64,000 nucleotides of DNA. Source: JBARDN01 sp963755705. Its GTDB lineage: Bacteria; Desulfobacterota; Binatia; Binatales; Binataceae. The notes under the pieces were generated by a model. It searched no databases and was not told the DNA's origin. It saw only the letters and a program-made list of their open reading frames with translations. The DNA lies in the NCBI GenBank assembly GCA_963755705.1, contig CAVWKW010000003.1, positions 124,001 to 188,000 on the forward strand, given 5' to 3'. Shown in pieces: positions 33,283 through 41,685 of the stretch (the stretch's first letter is position 1; each line of letters begins with the position of its first letter). The position numbers and the translations under genes were made by a program.

Positions 33283-33565
33283 GCTGGGGACGAGACTCAT
33301 CAAGGCGGCCAAGGAAGCCCGCGCTATTGTCCGAGGTGAAATAACCGAAGGCTTCGTCGTACATGTGCCCGACGAGGTAGATGTCAGAGCGTTGAGAAAA
33401 AAACTGAAATTCTCTCAAGCGGAATTTTCACGGCGATTCGGTTTTGCTATCGACGCTGTGCAGGATTGGGAGCAGCGTCGCAGAAGGCCCGGCAGGACGG
33501 CGCGCACATTTCTGACCGTCATCGCGCGCGAGCCGGCAGCGGTCGCCCGCGCGCTCGGGCGATAA
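33275..33565 (+). CDS. XRE-family antitoxin (HigA-like)
   Basis: A 96-residue helix-turn-helix protein. After a variable N-terminus, VDVRALRKKLKFSQAEFSRR and FGFAIDAVQDWEQRRRRPG make a typical lambda-repressor-like HTH, followed by ARTFLTVIAREPAAVARAL, the common tail of HigA antitoxins. It starts inside the toxin frame and so is coupled to it. It would bind HigB and repress the operon, likely at the palindrome before the toxin. Confidence 0.87.
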   Translation: MSKLGTRLIKAAKEARAIVRGEITEGFVVHVPDEVDVRALRKKLKFSQAEFSRRFGFAIDAVQDWEQRRRRPGRTARTFLTVIAREPAAVARALGR

Positions 33566-33650
33566 TTGATGTCCGGTCTGCGCCGCTTGAGAGTGGGCAG
33601 CAGGCCGGTTTTGTCCTGACTCGATCATATTGGATAAGTTGGGATCTGCG

Positions 33651-34352
33651 ATGCCCAAGCAGAGCGACGAACTGGCGCGCTACGTCACGACTCGACTCAA
33701 GCGGCTCGCCGACCCGGCGAAGGCGCCCGCGATGGCCGCGTACATGAAGACCTCGCAGCCGTTCTTCGGCGTTCCGACTCCGTTGCGCAGCGCGATGCTC
33801 AAGCTGATGGGCGGCCAGTTTGAGCCGCCGGATCAGAAATCATATGCGCGGAGCGTAATAGCACTGTGGAAGCTGCCGCATCGCGAGGAACAATACTGCG
33901 CCATCTCCTTCGCCCGCCGGTACGAACAGTTCGTCACGCCCGCATCCCTGCCACTCTACGAGCGCATGATCCGCGAAGGCGCATGGTGGGATTTTGTTGA
34001 TGACATCGCGGTTAGCCTGGTCGGCTCCGTGTATGGAAATTTCCGCGCTCAAACCCGGCCGATGATCGAGCGATGGATCGATGACGACGATCTGTGGATT
34101 CGACGCACCGCGTTGCTTTCACATCTGAAGCACAAGCGAGCTACCGACGCGCCGCAACTGTTCAGGCATTGTCTCATGCGCGCGCACGAGCCGGAGTTCT
34201 TCATCCGCAAAGCGATCGGATGGGCGCTGAGGGAATACAGCAAGACCGACCCACGTGCGGTCCGCAAGTTCCTGACGACGAACCGCAAACGCCTCTCGAA
34301 GCTGAGCTTCGATGAAGCCTCGAAGCATCTCGCCCGCGCGCGCCCTATCTAG
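33651..34352 (+). CDS. AlkD-like DNA alkylation repair protein
   Basis: A 233-residue all-helical HEAT-like repeat protein. YMKTSQPFFGVPTPLRSAML, GAWWDFVDDIAVSLVG and WIRRTALLSHLKHKRATD, then FIRKAIGWALREYSKTDPRA, match AlkD. In Bacillus AlkD an active-site Asp and Arg with aromatic residues hydrolyse the glycosidic bond of 3- and 7-alkyl purines without base flipping; the Asp in WWDF and the Arg in WIRR sit in the matching motifs. The ATG at 33651 is chosen over a TTG at 33630. No obvious partner gene; a decayed VOC gene follows. Confidence 0.9.
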   Translation: MPKQSDELARYVTTRLKRLADPAKAPAMAAYMKTSQPFFGVPTPLRSAMLKLMGGQFEPPDQKSYARSVIALWKLPHREEQYCAISFARRYEQFVTPASLPLYERMIREGAWWDFVDDIAVSLVGSVYGNFRAQTRPMIERWIDDDDLWIRRTALLSHLKHKRATDAPQLFRHCLMRAHEPEFFIRKAIGWALREYSKTDPRAVRKFLTTNRKRLSKLSFDEASKHLARARPI

Positions 34353-34383
34353 CGGCCGCCGAGGAATATTCCTGACCATTTTG

Positions 34384-34596
34384 TGATACTCGGGGTCTTC
34401 CCGATCACCTCGCTTTCGAATGCGGTAACATCGAGGACTATCGACAGAGAGTCACCGCAACCGGGCTCCGAGTTCCTGAGATCGAGACGTTCCCGGGCGC
34501 ATGAAGCACTTCGAGCTTCGCGATCCCGATAGCGTGAAGCTCGAGTTCTTTCAAGGCCGAGTCGGATACGACACATTCATTTCCGGTAACAAGTAG
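34384..34596 (+). pseudogene. Decayed VOC/glyoxalase-family gene (C-terminal remnant, frameshifted)
   Basis: Read from about 34400 in one frame the sequence gives PDHLAFECGNIEDYRQRVTA and GLRVPEIETFPGA, then a stop at 34502-34504; shifted by one base it continues KHFELRDPDSVKLEFFQGR to a stop at 34594-34596. Together these match the second half of a VOC (glyoxalase/fosfomycin-resistance fold) protein, with DHLAFE and FELRDPD in place. The N-terminal half and a start are missing, and a one-base loss splits the rest. The bases from 34597 to 34765 show no gene. Confidence 0.6.
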
Positions 34597-34765
34597 TCTC
34601 ACCCTCGGCTCGAAGCGGATTGAGCTCCGCTGCCATTCGCCGGCGGGGTTCCACTGAAGGCTGCCGATATGGCAGGGAAAAGGGCAAAGTGACAAACTAC
34701 AGGGTGGAGTTGCGCCATCCTGCGGGGGACTGACCCTGCGGCGTGGCCGACGGCCCATTGTTCGC

Positions 34766-37360
34766 ATGTCCGAAGGACTGATCCATTCCGAGCCTTCGCT
34801 GAATAGCCGCGCGAAAGTCTTGCGCCGTGGCGCCGGCCCCGCCGTCGCCCTCGCCGCATGCGCGCTGTTGCTGGTTTTCCTGCACGGTTTGTCGCGCGCC
34901 CTCGACTACCACAGCGTGATGTTGTCGCTGCGCGAAACGCCACGCGAGCTGATCTGGATGACGGTGTTGCTGACGGTGGTCAGCTATATCGCTCTGGCCG
35001 CATGCGAGCTGTCCGCCTTGAGCTATGTAGGCGTGAAGGTTTCGATGCCGGCCCTGTTGCTCGCATCGTTTTGCGGGTCGGCGCTGGGCAACGCGATCAG
35101 CTTCAAGACCTTGACCACCGATGCGGTTCGCGATCGGGTCTATGGCGCTCTTGGCGTCAGGCCGGAGCAGACCGCACGTGTGATGCTCTTCATCCACGTC
35201 GCGTTCGGAGTAGGCCTCGGGGTGTTCATGGCGGCGGCCCTGGCGCTCTCGGGCAGCGGCTCGGGACGCCTCTTGCCGGTTTCGAGCATCGTAATTCGAT
35301 CCGCCGGAGCGGTTGCCCTGCTCGTAATCCTCCCAACGCTGTTGCTGAGCGCATGGAAGCGCAAGGCCATGACGATCGGGAGGCTGCGGATCGGGATGCC
35401 CTCGCTCGCGATCACGTTGCTCCAGCTCCTTGCGAGCGCCGCCGATCTGGCCGCAGCCGCGGCAGCGTTGTGGCTTCTGTTGCCCAGCGGCGAGATCGAT
35501 TTCTTCAGCTTTGCGGTTGTCTTTTCGGCGGCAACGGCATTGGGGGCGGTCAGCAGGATTCCCGGCGGTCTCGGAGTTTTTGACGTGATCGTCTTCGTTG
35601 CTCTCAGGCGGTTTGTGCCCGCCAACGAGCTGGCGGCCGCCTTGCTGATTTATCGGGGCGTCTACTTTGTGCTGCCGCTTCTGCTTGCCACTGCGACGCT
35701 GGCTGGACTGGAACTCAGGAGCGCGCCGGGCCGATTTGGCTCGAAGGCGGGCGAACGAATCGCGCTCGGAGCGGGATTGCTCGCGCCGATCTTTCTCAGC
35801 GCCGTGACCTTTACGGTGGGCGCGATGCTGGTGGTATCGGGCGCGACCCCCGCGATGGATTGGCGACTGGCGGTGCTGCAAGGAGTTCTGCCGCTATGGG
35901 CGGTCGAGATCTCGCATCTCCTTGCGACCTTGGCCGGAGTCTTTCTGCTCTTCGTCGCACGCGGCTTGTATCATCGGCTCGACGGCGCATGGTGGCTCGC
36001 GTTGATTGCCGCGTTAGTCAATGTGGCGTTCTGCCTGGCTAAGGGGCTCGCGTTCGGGGAGACCGCAGCAGTCGTTTTCCTGGTATGCCTCCTGCTCGCG
36101 ACGCGGCGCGAGTTCACCCGGCCCGCAGCGTTCATGCATCAGCCGTTCAGATGGGGCTGGTTTATCGCGATTGCGGTGGTTATCGCCTGCGCGATCGGGA
36201 TCCTGTTCTTTGCCTTTCATGACGTCACCTACCGGCGTGAAATCTGGTGGCAGTTCGAGTTCGACGCGAAAGCCTCTCGGTCGTTGCGGGCGATTCTCGC
36301 CGCGTCGATCTTTGCGCTCGGCATTTCGCTATGGCAGCTATTGCGCGCCTCTCCCGGCCGCGTCGAGCCGCCTTCGGACGAGGATCTGGCGCGCGCCGCC
36401 GCCATCATTTGTGGCCAGGACCGCAGCGCCCCGACGCTGGCGTTGATGGGTGACAAGAGTTTCCTGTTTTCCAGTTCGGGAAACTCCTTCCTGATGTATG
36501 CCAAGCGCGGCCGCAGTTGGGTTGCGCTATTCGATCCGGTGGGCCCTCACGAGGAATGGCCGGAGCTGGTCTGGCGCTTCGTCGAGCTGGCGGACCGGCA
36601 TGGCGGACGCGCCGCCTTCTACCAGGTTCGGCCCGACAGCCTGCCGCTCTATCTCGATGCCGGTCTTCGAGTCGTCAAAGTCGGGGAAGAGGCATGCATC
36701 TATCTCGACCAGTTCAGCCTCGAGGGTTCCGAGCGCTACGGCCTGCGTCAGGCGCTCAAGCGCGGCGAACGAGACGGACTGAGTTTCCAGATTTTGCCCC
36801 CGCAACGTTCGGGACAGGATCAGGACGTCATCTGCCAGATTTCGGAAAGATGGCTTTCCAATCATCACGCGGCCGAGCGGGGTTTTTCGGTGGCGGCCTA
36901 TGAGCCGCGATTTATCTCCGCCCAATCGGTCGCGCTGCTATGTCAGAACGGAGAGCCGCTCGCGTTCGTTACCTTCATGACCACTAATTGCCGGACCGAG
37001 GCCACGGTTGGACTCATGCGCCAGGTGCCGGGTGCGCCGCCTTATACGATGGACCTCATCTTCACGCAGTTGGCGCTACAGCTTAGAGCCCGGGCGTTCA
37101 AAGTGCTCAGCCTGGGGATGGCGCCGCTGGCCGGGATGGCGCGCACGCCGCTGTCGTCAAGGTGGCACCGGATCGCTGGCCTGGTATGGGAACATGGCAG
37201 ACCGATCTACAATTTTCGCGGACTGCGAGGTTTCAAGAATAAGTTCCACCCGGTCTGGGAACCGCGCTACCTTGCGGTATCCGGTGCCGCCGGTCCATTC
37301 ATCACCCTGGCCGACGTGGCGGCGCTCGCCAGCGGCTATCGAGGACCTTCCTCGACATGA
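34766..37360 (+). CDS. mprF: MprF: phosphatidylglycerol lysyltransferase and flippase
   Basis: An 864-residue bifunctional membrane protein. Residues up to about 530 form many membrane helices of the flippase domain, with SRIPGGLGVFDVIVFVAL its signature. The rest is the soluble DUF2156 GNAT-like synthase, with SSSGNSFLMYAKRGRSWVAL, KRGERDGLSF and FRGLRGFKNKFHPVWEPRYL typical of aminoacyl-PG synthases. It moves lysine from Lys-tRNA to phosphatidylglycerol and flips the product outward, giving resistance to cationic peptides. The stop overlaps the acvB start by four bases (ATGA). In alphaproteobacteria the homologue is called LpiA. Lysine rather than alanine as the added residue is inferred from acvB next to it. 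Confidence 0.92.
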   Translation: MSEGLIHSEPSLNSRAKVLRRGAGPAVALAACALLLVFLHGLSRALDYHSVMLSLRETPRELIWMTVLLTVVSYIALAACELSALSYVGVKVSMPALLLASFCGSALGNAISFKTLTTDAVRDRVYGALGVRPEQTARVMLFIHVAFGVGLGVFMAAALALSGSGSGRLLPVSSIVIRSAGAVALLVILPTLLLSAWKRKAMTIGRLRIGMPSLAITLLQLLASAADLAAAAAALWLLLPSGEIDFFSFAVVFSAATALGAVSRIPGGLGVFDVIVFVALRRFVPANELAAALLIYRGVYFVLPLLLATATLAGLELRSAPGRFGSKAGERIALGAGLLAPIFLSAVTFTVGAMLVVSGATPAMDWRLAVLQGVLPLWAVEISHLLATLAGVFLLFVARGLYHRLDGAWWLALIAALVNVAFCLAKGLAFGETAAVVFLVCLLLATRREFTRPAAFMHQPFRWGWFIAIAVVIACAIGILFFAFHDVTYRREIWWQFEFDAKASRSLRAILAASIFALGISLWQLLRASPGRVEPPSDEDLARAAAIICGQDRSAPTLALMGDKSFLFSSSGNSFLMYAKRGRSWVALFDPVGPHEEWPELVWRFVELADRHGGRAAFYQVRPDSLPLYLDAGLRVVKVGEEACIYLDQFSLEGSERYGLRQALKRGERDGLSFQILPPQRSGQDQDVICQISERWLSNHHAAERGFSVAAYEPRFISAQSVALLCQNGEPLAFVTFMTTNCRTEATVGLMRQVPGAPPYTMDLIFTQLALQLRARAFKVLSLGMAPLAGMARTPLSSRWHRIAGLVWEHGRPIYNFRGLRGFKNKFHPVWEPRYLAVSGAAGPFITLADVAALASGYRGPSST

Positions 37361-38745
37361 CCAGGCTGCGCCGCGCACTGGCTCTGCTGACCTTTCTCTG
37401 TTGCCTGATCGCGTCTCCGGCTCACGCGCTGGATACCGGCCGCTACGGCAGTATCAAAACGGTTGAGCCCGCAGGTTCGGCGCGAGGTGCAGTGATTCTC
37501 TTTTCAAGCCGAAAGGGTGTCTCCGCGGAGGATGAGGCTCTGGCCTCGGCGATCGCGAAGGCGGGAGCATTCGTGGCTGTGGTTGATACCGCAAAATATG
37601 TGGAGCAACTCGACAAGCTCAACGAGAAGTGCCACGCGCTGGTCGGCGACGCCGAGGGGCTAAGCCGCCAGATTCAGCGCGACCACAAGTTTCCCAATTA
37701 TCTGACGCCGATTGTCGCCGGGGCGGGCGAAGGTGGAACCCTTGCCGAGTTGGTTCTGGCGGAAGCCCCTTCGGTTACTATCGCCGGCGCTGTAGCGCTG
37801 GATCCCTCAGAGACCGTCGAGAGCCGAAAGCCATTCTGCTCCGATCTATCGACCACTCCCCACCGCCACGGATTTCGCTACGGCGTTCCCAAAAAATTGC
37901 CCGGCTTCTGGACCGTCGGTCTCACCCGCAAAGCTCGGAGGTCCGACCGTGAGTATATCTTGAGATTGCGTCACGAAGGCGCGCCGCTCGAGCTGCGCCA
38001 GATCGCGGCTGGCGTGTCATCCGGCGATGCACTTCGGTCGATGATCGAGCCGCATCTTGCCAAACCTCGACCGTTGGCAACGAGCAGTTCAGCGCCACCC
38101 GATATTTCCGGGCTGCCGATCGCCGTGATGCCTGCCGCTCATCCGTCTGAGCTGATGGCGATCGTCTTGTCGGGCGATGGCGGATGGCGCGACCTCGACA
38201 AAACCATCGCGGAAGATTTTCAGCGTCAAGGCGTGCCGGTCGTGGGTTTGGACAGCCTGAGATATTTCTGGAGCGGCAAGACGCCCGGCCAGACCGCGAG
38301 CATGGTTGCCGCGTTGATCGAGACCTTCATGGCCAAATGGCACACCGACAAGGTTGCGCTGATCGGTTATTCCTTCGGCGCCGACGTGATGCCATTCGCC
38401 TACAACCGATTGCCGCAGGACCTGCGCGCGCACGTGGTACTCATCGCTCTGCTGGGACTGTCGAAATCCGCGGATTTTGAAATTTCGGTTCGCGGATGGC
38501 TGGGCGAGCCACCGGGCGAACACGCGCTTGCCGTTCTGCCGGAAGCGGATAAGATTTCGCCCCATTTGATCCAGTGCTTCTATGGGCAAAGCGAAACCGA
38601 TACCGCCTGTCCGACGCTGGCGCAGCGCGGCGTGGAAACCTTTCGCCGCAACGGCGGCCATCATTTCGACGGCAACTACGATGCGCTCGCGGAAATCATT
38701 CTTGCCAGGTTCAAGCAGCGCGCCGGGCTACCGGATACGCAATAG
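37357..38745 (+). CDS. acvB: AcvB/VirJ-family periplasmic protein, probable lysyl-PG hydrolase
   Basis: A 462-residue exported protein with a clear signal peptide (ALALLTFLCCLIASPAHA). The C-terminal half is an alpha/beta hydrolase: LSGDGGWRDLDKTIAEDF, VALIGYSFGADVMPF with the nucleophile Ser, and NGGHHFDGNYDAL with the His. The N-terminal half is a related VirJ-like repeat in which the elbow reads AGAGEGG, so it lacks the Ser. AcvB homologues encoded with lpiA/mprF in Agrobacterium and Rhizobium are reported to hydrolyse lysyl-phosphatidylglycerol. The ATG lies inside the mprF stop, so expression is coupled. Confidence 0.9.
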   Translation: MTRLRRALALLTFLCCLIASPAHALDTGRYGSIKTVEPAGSARGAVILFSSRKGVSAEDEALASAIAKAGAFVAVVDTAKYVEQLDKLNEKCHALVGDAEGLSRQIQRDHKFPNYLTPIVAGAGEGGTLAELVLAEAPSVTIAGAVALDPSETVESRKPFCSDLSTTPHRHGFRYGVPKKLPGFWTVGLTRKARRSDREYILRLRHEGAPLELRQIAAGVSSGDALRSMIEPHLAKPRPLATSSSAPPDISGLPIAVMPAAHPSELMAIVLSGDGGWRDLDKTIAEDFQRQGVPVVGLDSLRYFWSGKTPGQTASMVAALIETFMAKWHTDKVALIGYSFGADVMPFAYNRLPQDLRAHVVLIALLGLSKSADFEISVRGWLGEPPGEHALAVLPEADKISPHLIQCFYGQSETDTACPTLAQRGVETFRRNGGHHFDGNYDALAEIILARFKQRAGLPDTQ

Positions 38746-38755
38746 TGCCGGACAT

Positions 38756-39529
38756 TCACGCCGGGCGGAAATAGCGGCCGGGGGTTTGGCCGAAGGTCTG
38801 CCGAAATGCCGAGATGAACGCGCTGGTGCTGTCGTAGCCCACTTCGAGCGCCGCGGTTGTGACCGCGTCCCCGGCGGCCAACAGCCTCAGCGCATGGCCG
38901 AGCCGAAGCTGCTGGCGCCATCGCCCGAACCCCAATCCCGTTTCCGATCTGAACAGCCGCTCGACGGTTCTCTTGCTCGCGCCTGCAACCCGTGACAGCT
39001 CGGGCAGCGACCTGCGCTCGCAAAGATTCTGTTGAAGCAGGGTTGCGATTCGCCTGGCGCGCGCGTCGCACGGCATCGGCAGGCTGATCGCGTCGGCTTT
39101 CATCACGCGGAGTTCATCGAGCAGAACGGATGCGAGATGCGCCTCCGCCGGGATCCTGAGCCGGAGTCCCTTCAGCTCGCCCACGCGGAGAATCAACTCG
39201 CGCAGGATCGCGGAGACTGCCAGCACGCGGCAGCGGTCCGGCAACGGCGTGTCGAGCGTGGGAACAAAATACACCGCGCGCATCGAGACCGTTCCCGACA
39301 TCTGGACCGAATGGCGGGTGCGCGCCGGCACCCATACCGCTCTGTGCGGCGGGACGATCCAGGCACCGTCGGAGGTGCGCACCGTCATCACTCCCCGTGG
39401 CGCGTATGTCAGTTGATGCCACGGATGCGAATGAGTCTTGATCAGGTGGCCATTGCGATATTCGCCGGGCGTTCCGGCGCGGATCTTGTACTTCTTGGAG
39501 TCGAAAAACCAATGGCGCTTTTTCGTCAT
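38756..39529 (-). CDS. AraC-family transcriptional regulator
   Basis: A 257-residue regulator. The N-terminal cupin-like sensor includes IKTHSHPWHQLTYAPRGVMT, VWVPARTRHSVQ and a following beta region. The C-terminal double HTH runs from about residue 165: SLPELSRVAGASKRTVERLF and then VTTAALEVGYDSTSAFISAF with GQTPGRYFR, the family signature. The ATG at 39529 (MTKKRHWFF) is preferred because an upstream frame to 39619 would run past the start of the next transcript. It is divergent from the VOC gene at 39603 and likely controls it, itself or both. The ligand is unknown. Confidence 0.92.
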   Translation of the reverse strand: MTKKRHWFFDSKKYKIRAGTPGEYRNGHLIKTHSHPWHQLTYAPRGVMTVRTSDGAWIVPPHRAVWVPARTRHSVQMSGTVSMRAVYFVPTLDTPLPDRCRVLAVSAILRELILRVGELKGLRLRIPAEAHLASVLLDELRVMKADAISLPMPCDARARRIATLLQQNLCERRSLPELSRVAGASKRTVERLFRSETGLGFGRWRQQLRLGHALRLLAAGDAVTTAALEVGYDSTSAFISAFRQTFGQTPGRYFRPA

Positions 39530-39602
39530 CAGATGGCAATCTAGCGCAAGTCTGCCGCATCGCGAAGTGCTATGAATACCTGAGCACCAACGAGGTACTA
39601 CA

Positions 39603-39983
39603 ATGGTCGCCAAAAACATTGCGCACTTCGACGTTCAGGCCGATGACGTAACGCGCGCACGGAAATTCTATGAGCGGGTATTCGGATGGCGCTTCTCCGC
39701 GTGGGGCCCGCCCGACTTCTTTATGATCGCGACAGGAACCGAGAATGACCCCGGAATCCACGGAGCAGTGCACGGCCGTCCCAAGGACGGTGAGCGTGCC
39801 GTCGGCTTCGAGTGCACCATTTCCGTCGATGACGTCAACGCGATCGCCAAGGTCATCGAGGCTGAGGGCGGCAAGATCACGGTGCCCAAGTTTGTGATTC
39901 CCGGCGTTGGCGAGTTGATCCAATTCAAAGACACGGAAGGCAACGTAGTCTGCGCGATGCGATACTTCGACCAAACGAAGTAG
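39603..39983 (+). CDS. VOC (glyoxalase-fold) family protein
   Basis: A 126-residue single-domain vicinal-oxygen-chelate protein. KNIAHFDVQADDVTRARKFY, VFGWRFSAWGPPDFFMIATG and SVDDVNAIAKVIEAEGGKIT fit the beta-alpha-beta-beta-beta pattern twice. His8 and later acidic residues (ELIQFKDTEGN) suggest a metal site. It shows the short-form CDP of bleomycin-resistance/glyoxalase II-type proteins. It begins 73 bases from the divergent AraC gene and precedes another VOC gene by 20 bases. The substrate is unknown. Confidence 0.88.
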   Translation: MVAKNIAHFDVQADDVTRARKFYERVFGWRFSAWGPPDFFMIATGTENDPGIHGAVHGRPKDGERAVGFECTISVDDVNAIAKVIEAEGGKITVPKFVIPGVGELIQFKDTEGNVVCAMRYFDQTK

Positions 39984-40003
39984 CGAGAGGGGAGAGATCG
40001 CAA

Positions 40004-40387
40004 ATGCCGCCGCAAATCGATCACATAATTCTCGACGTCAACGATCGCGCGAAGAGCATCGAATTCTATACTCAGGTCATGGGCTTCGCCCACGAAGGCG
40101 AGCGCGAGGGTACGCCGTTTTCGACTATTCGCGTGAACCCAACCTTCATGATCCAGCTTGCGCCGTTTGGCACCAAAGGCGGCCGGCATCTGGCGTTCTC
40201 GATGTCACCGCCGGAGTTCGAGCAGGTCTTCCGGCGAGTCCGCGAGCGCGGCATCCAGTACGGCGACCACTTCGACACCGTCGGCAACGGCCGCGGACCG
40301 GGCGACTCAGAAGGAGTGAATGGAAATTGGAAGGCGGTGTACTTTTTCGATCCCGACCGCCATCTGATCGAGATCGGCCGCTACTGA
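40004..40387 (+). CDS. VOC (glyoxalase-fold) family protein
   Basis: A 127-residue protein in the same fold family as its neighbour but not its close copy: IDHIILDVNDRAKSIEFYTQ, GRHLAFSMSPPEFEQVFRRV and AVYFFDPDRHLIEIGRY give the His, His and Glu metal-ligand pattern of glyoxalase-like and ring-cleaving dioxygenase relatives. AGGGGAGAG lies some 10 bases before its ATG. The end is 7 bases from the convergent FmdB stop. Confidence 0.9.
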   Translation: MPPQIDHIILDVNDRAKSIEFYTQVMGFAHEGEREGTPFSTIRVNPTFMIQLAPFGTKGGRHLAFSMSPPEFEQVFRRVRERGIQYGDHFDTVGNGRGPGDSEGVNGNWKAVYFFDPDRHLIEIGRY

Positions 40388-40394
40388 ACGCGGT

Positions 40395-40748
40395 CTATAA
40401 ATCGTCGCCGTCGGAATCGTCGCCGCTGTTGGCGGGCGATTCCATTTCATCGACCGCTTCGTCGAAGTCTTCGCCGCTGAAGTCCTCGCCCATTTCCTGA
40501 CCCATCTTTTTCATCATTCGGGCGACGCTCTTGGGATCGTTCTCGTCAAGACCGCCGAGCTTCGACGGGTCCGCGAGAGAATCCATCCGCTGCTCTTCGG
40601 ACTTGGGCATCGCGAAGCGCGACATCAGGCGCTTCATCTTCTTGCCGCCGCAATGACTGCACACGGCGCGAACCCGTTCACTGACGCGGGTGGTCAGCAC
40701 GCTGGTCCGCCGATGGCATCCGGCGCATTCGTATTCATAGATTGGCAT
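40395..40748 (-). CDS. FmdB-family zinc-ribbon protein
   Basis: A 117-residue protein with an N-terminal zinc ribbon, MPIYEYECAGCHRR and VCSHCGGKKMKR holding two CxxC pairs, then an acidic, Met-rich low-complexity tail (residues about 60-117, SGEDFDEAVDEMES and SGDDSDGDDL). FmdB was named as a possible regulator of formamidase, but most members have no proven function. The gene is divergent from the ECF transporter operon and about 88 bases from its preferred start. Confidence 0.88.
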   Translation of the reverse strand: MPIYEYECAGCHRRTSVLTTRVSERVRAVCSHCGGKKMKRLMSRFAMPKSEEQRMDSLADPSKLGGLDENDPKSVARMMKKMGQEMGEDFSGEDFDEAVDEMESPANSGDDSDGDDL

Positions 40749-40836
40749 CGTGGTCTATTCTTCCGCTTGCACAGGCGGTCTGCAATCGGCCGTGCTTGAA
40801 TCGGCGGGTGGGGTCGGCATACTGGTCAGCGGCACG

Positions 40837-41685
40837 ATGATCTCCGCCGATCCCCATCGCGAGCTTGTTACACCCCCCGCTAGCGTCGCGCATCCCGCGA
40901 CCTACGGCATCACCGCGATGTGGCGCAATACGCGGATGATCGTGCTGTGCTCTATTTCCGCGGCCCTCTACGCGGCGGTGCTGATTCCGTTCAAGGCGGT
41001 TCCGTTTATTCCCGGCGTGACCGAGCTGCGCCCCGCCAACGCGATTCCGATCGTGTGCTCGTTTCTGTTCGGACCCGCGGGCGCGTGGGGAAGTGCTATC
41101 GGCAACACGATCGGCGACTTTTTCGGCGGCGCGTCGCCGTCGGATCTTTTCGGCTTCCTGGCCAATCTCACCTACGGATGGATTCCGTACAAAGTCTGGC
41201 AGGTGATCGCCGAAGGCGAGGCCCCGATTTCGCGCTCGCCGTGGGCTATCGCCAAGTACCTCTTCACCTGCCTTGCCGCCAGCATGCTGTGCGCGGACCT
41301 GGTCGGGTGGGGCGAGAATCTGCTCGCGCTCAGGCCATTCGCGGCGCTTGGCAACGTGATCATCCTGAACAACATGACCGCGGCGATCGTGCTCTCGCCA
41401 TTTATCCTGCTCGCGGTTTACCCGCGCGTGCGCAAGGGCCATCTGCTGTATACCGACGTGATGCCCGAGCTGAAGCTACGTCCGGTCGCGATCAGATGGC
41501 TCGGGTTGGTGATGCTGATCGTCGGTGAAACGGCGGCGTGGGCGCTCGGAAACTTGATTTCGGTGGGGTGGTGGGCGCCCAAATTTTTGCCCGCCTACAT
41601 GAATGCGGCGCCGTATGACAAGTCGGTCGCGATCATCGTGAGCCCATTTATTTTTCTCGCGATGGCGGGCCTGGTGGCGATGTGA
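40837..41685 (+). CDS. ECF transporter S component (substrate unknown)
   Basis: A 282-residue membrane protein with about seven predicted helices after a roughly 30-residue polar N-terminus (from helix 1 at MIVLCSISAALYAAVLIPF). GVTELRPANAIPIVCSFLFG and GSAIGNTIGDFFGG are conserved-looking loops that probably shape the substrate site. The ABC-ATPase and T-component genes follow at once, so this is the substrate-binding S subunit. The ATG at 40837 is preferred; a GTG at 40750 would leave no room for a promoter, and an ATG at 40918 is also possible. It overlaps the ATPase start by four bases. I see no riboswitch. The vitamin or metal moved is unknown. Confidence 0.82.
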   Translation: MISADPHRELVTPPASVAHPATYGITAMWRNTRMIVLCSISAALYAAVLIPFKAVPFIPGVTELRPANAIPIVCSFLFGPAGAWGSAIGNTIGDFFGGASPSDLFGFLANLTYGWIPYKVWQVIAEGEAPISRSPWAIAKYLFTCLAASMLCADLVGWGENLLALRPFAALGNVIILNNMTAAIVLSPFILLAVYPRVRKGHLLYTDVMPELKLRPVAIRWLGLVMLIVGETAAWALGNLISVGWWAPKFLPAYMNAAPYDKSVAIIVSPFIFLAMAGLVAM

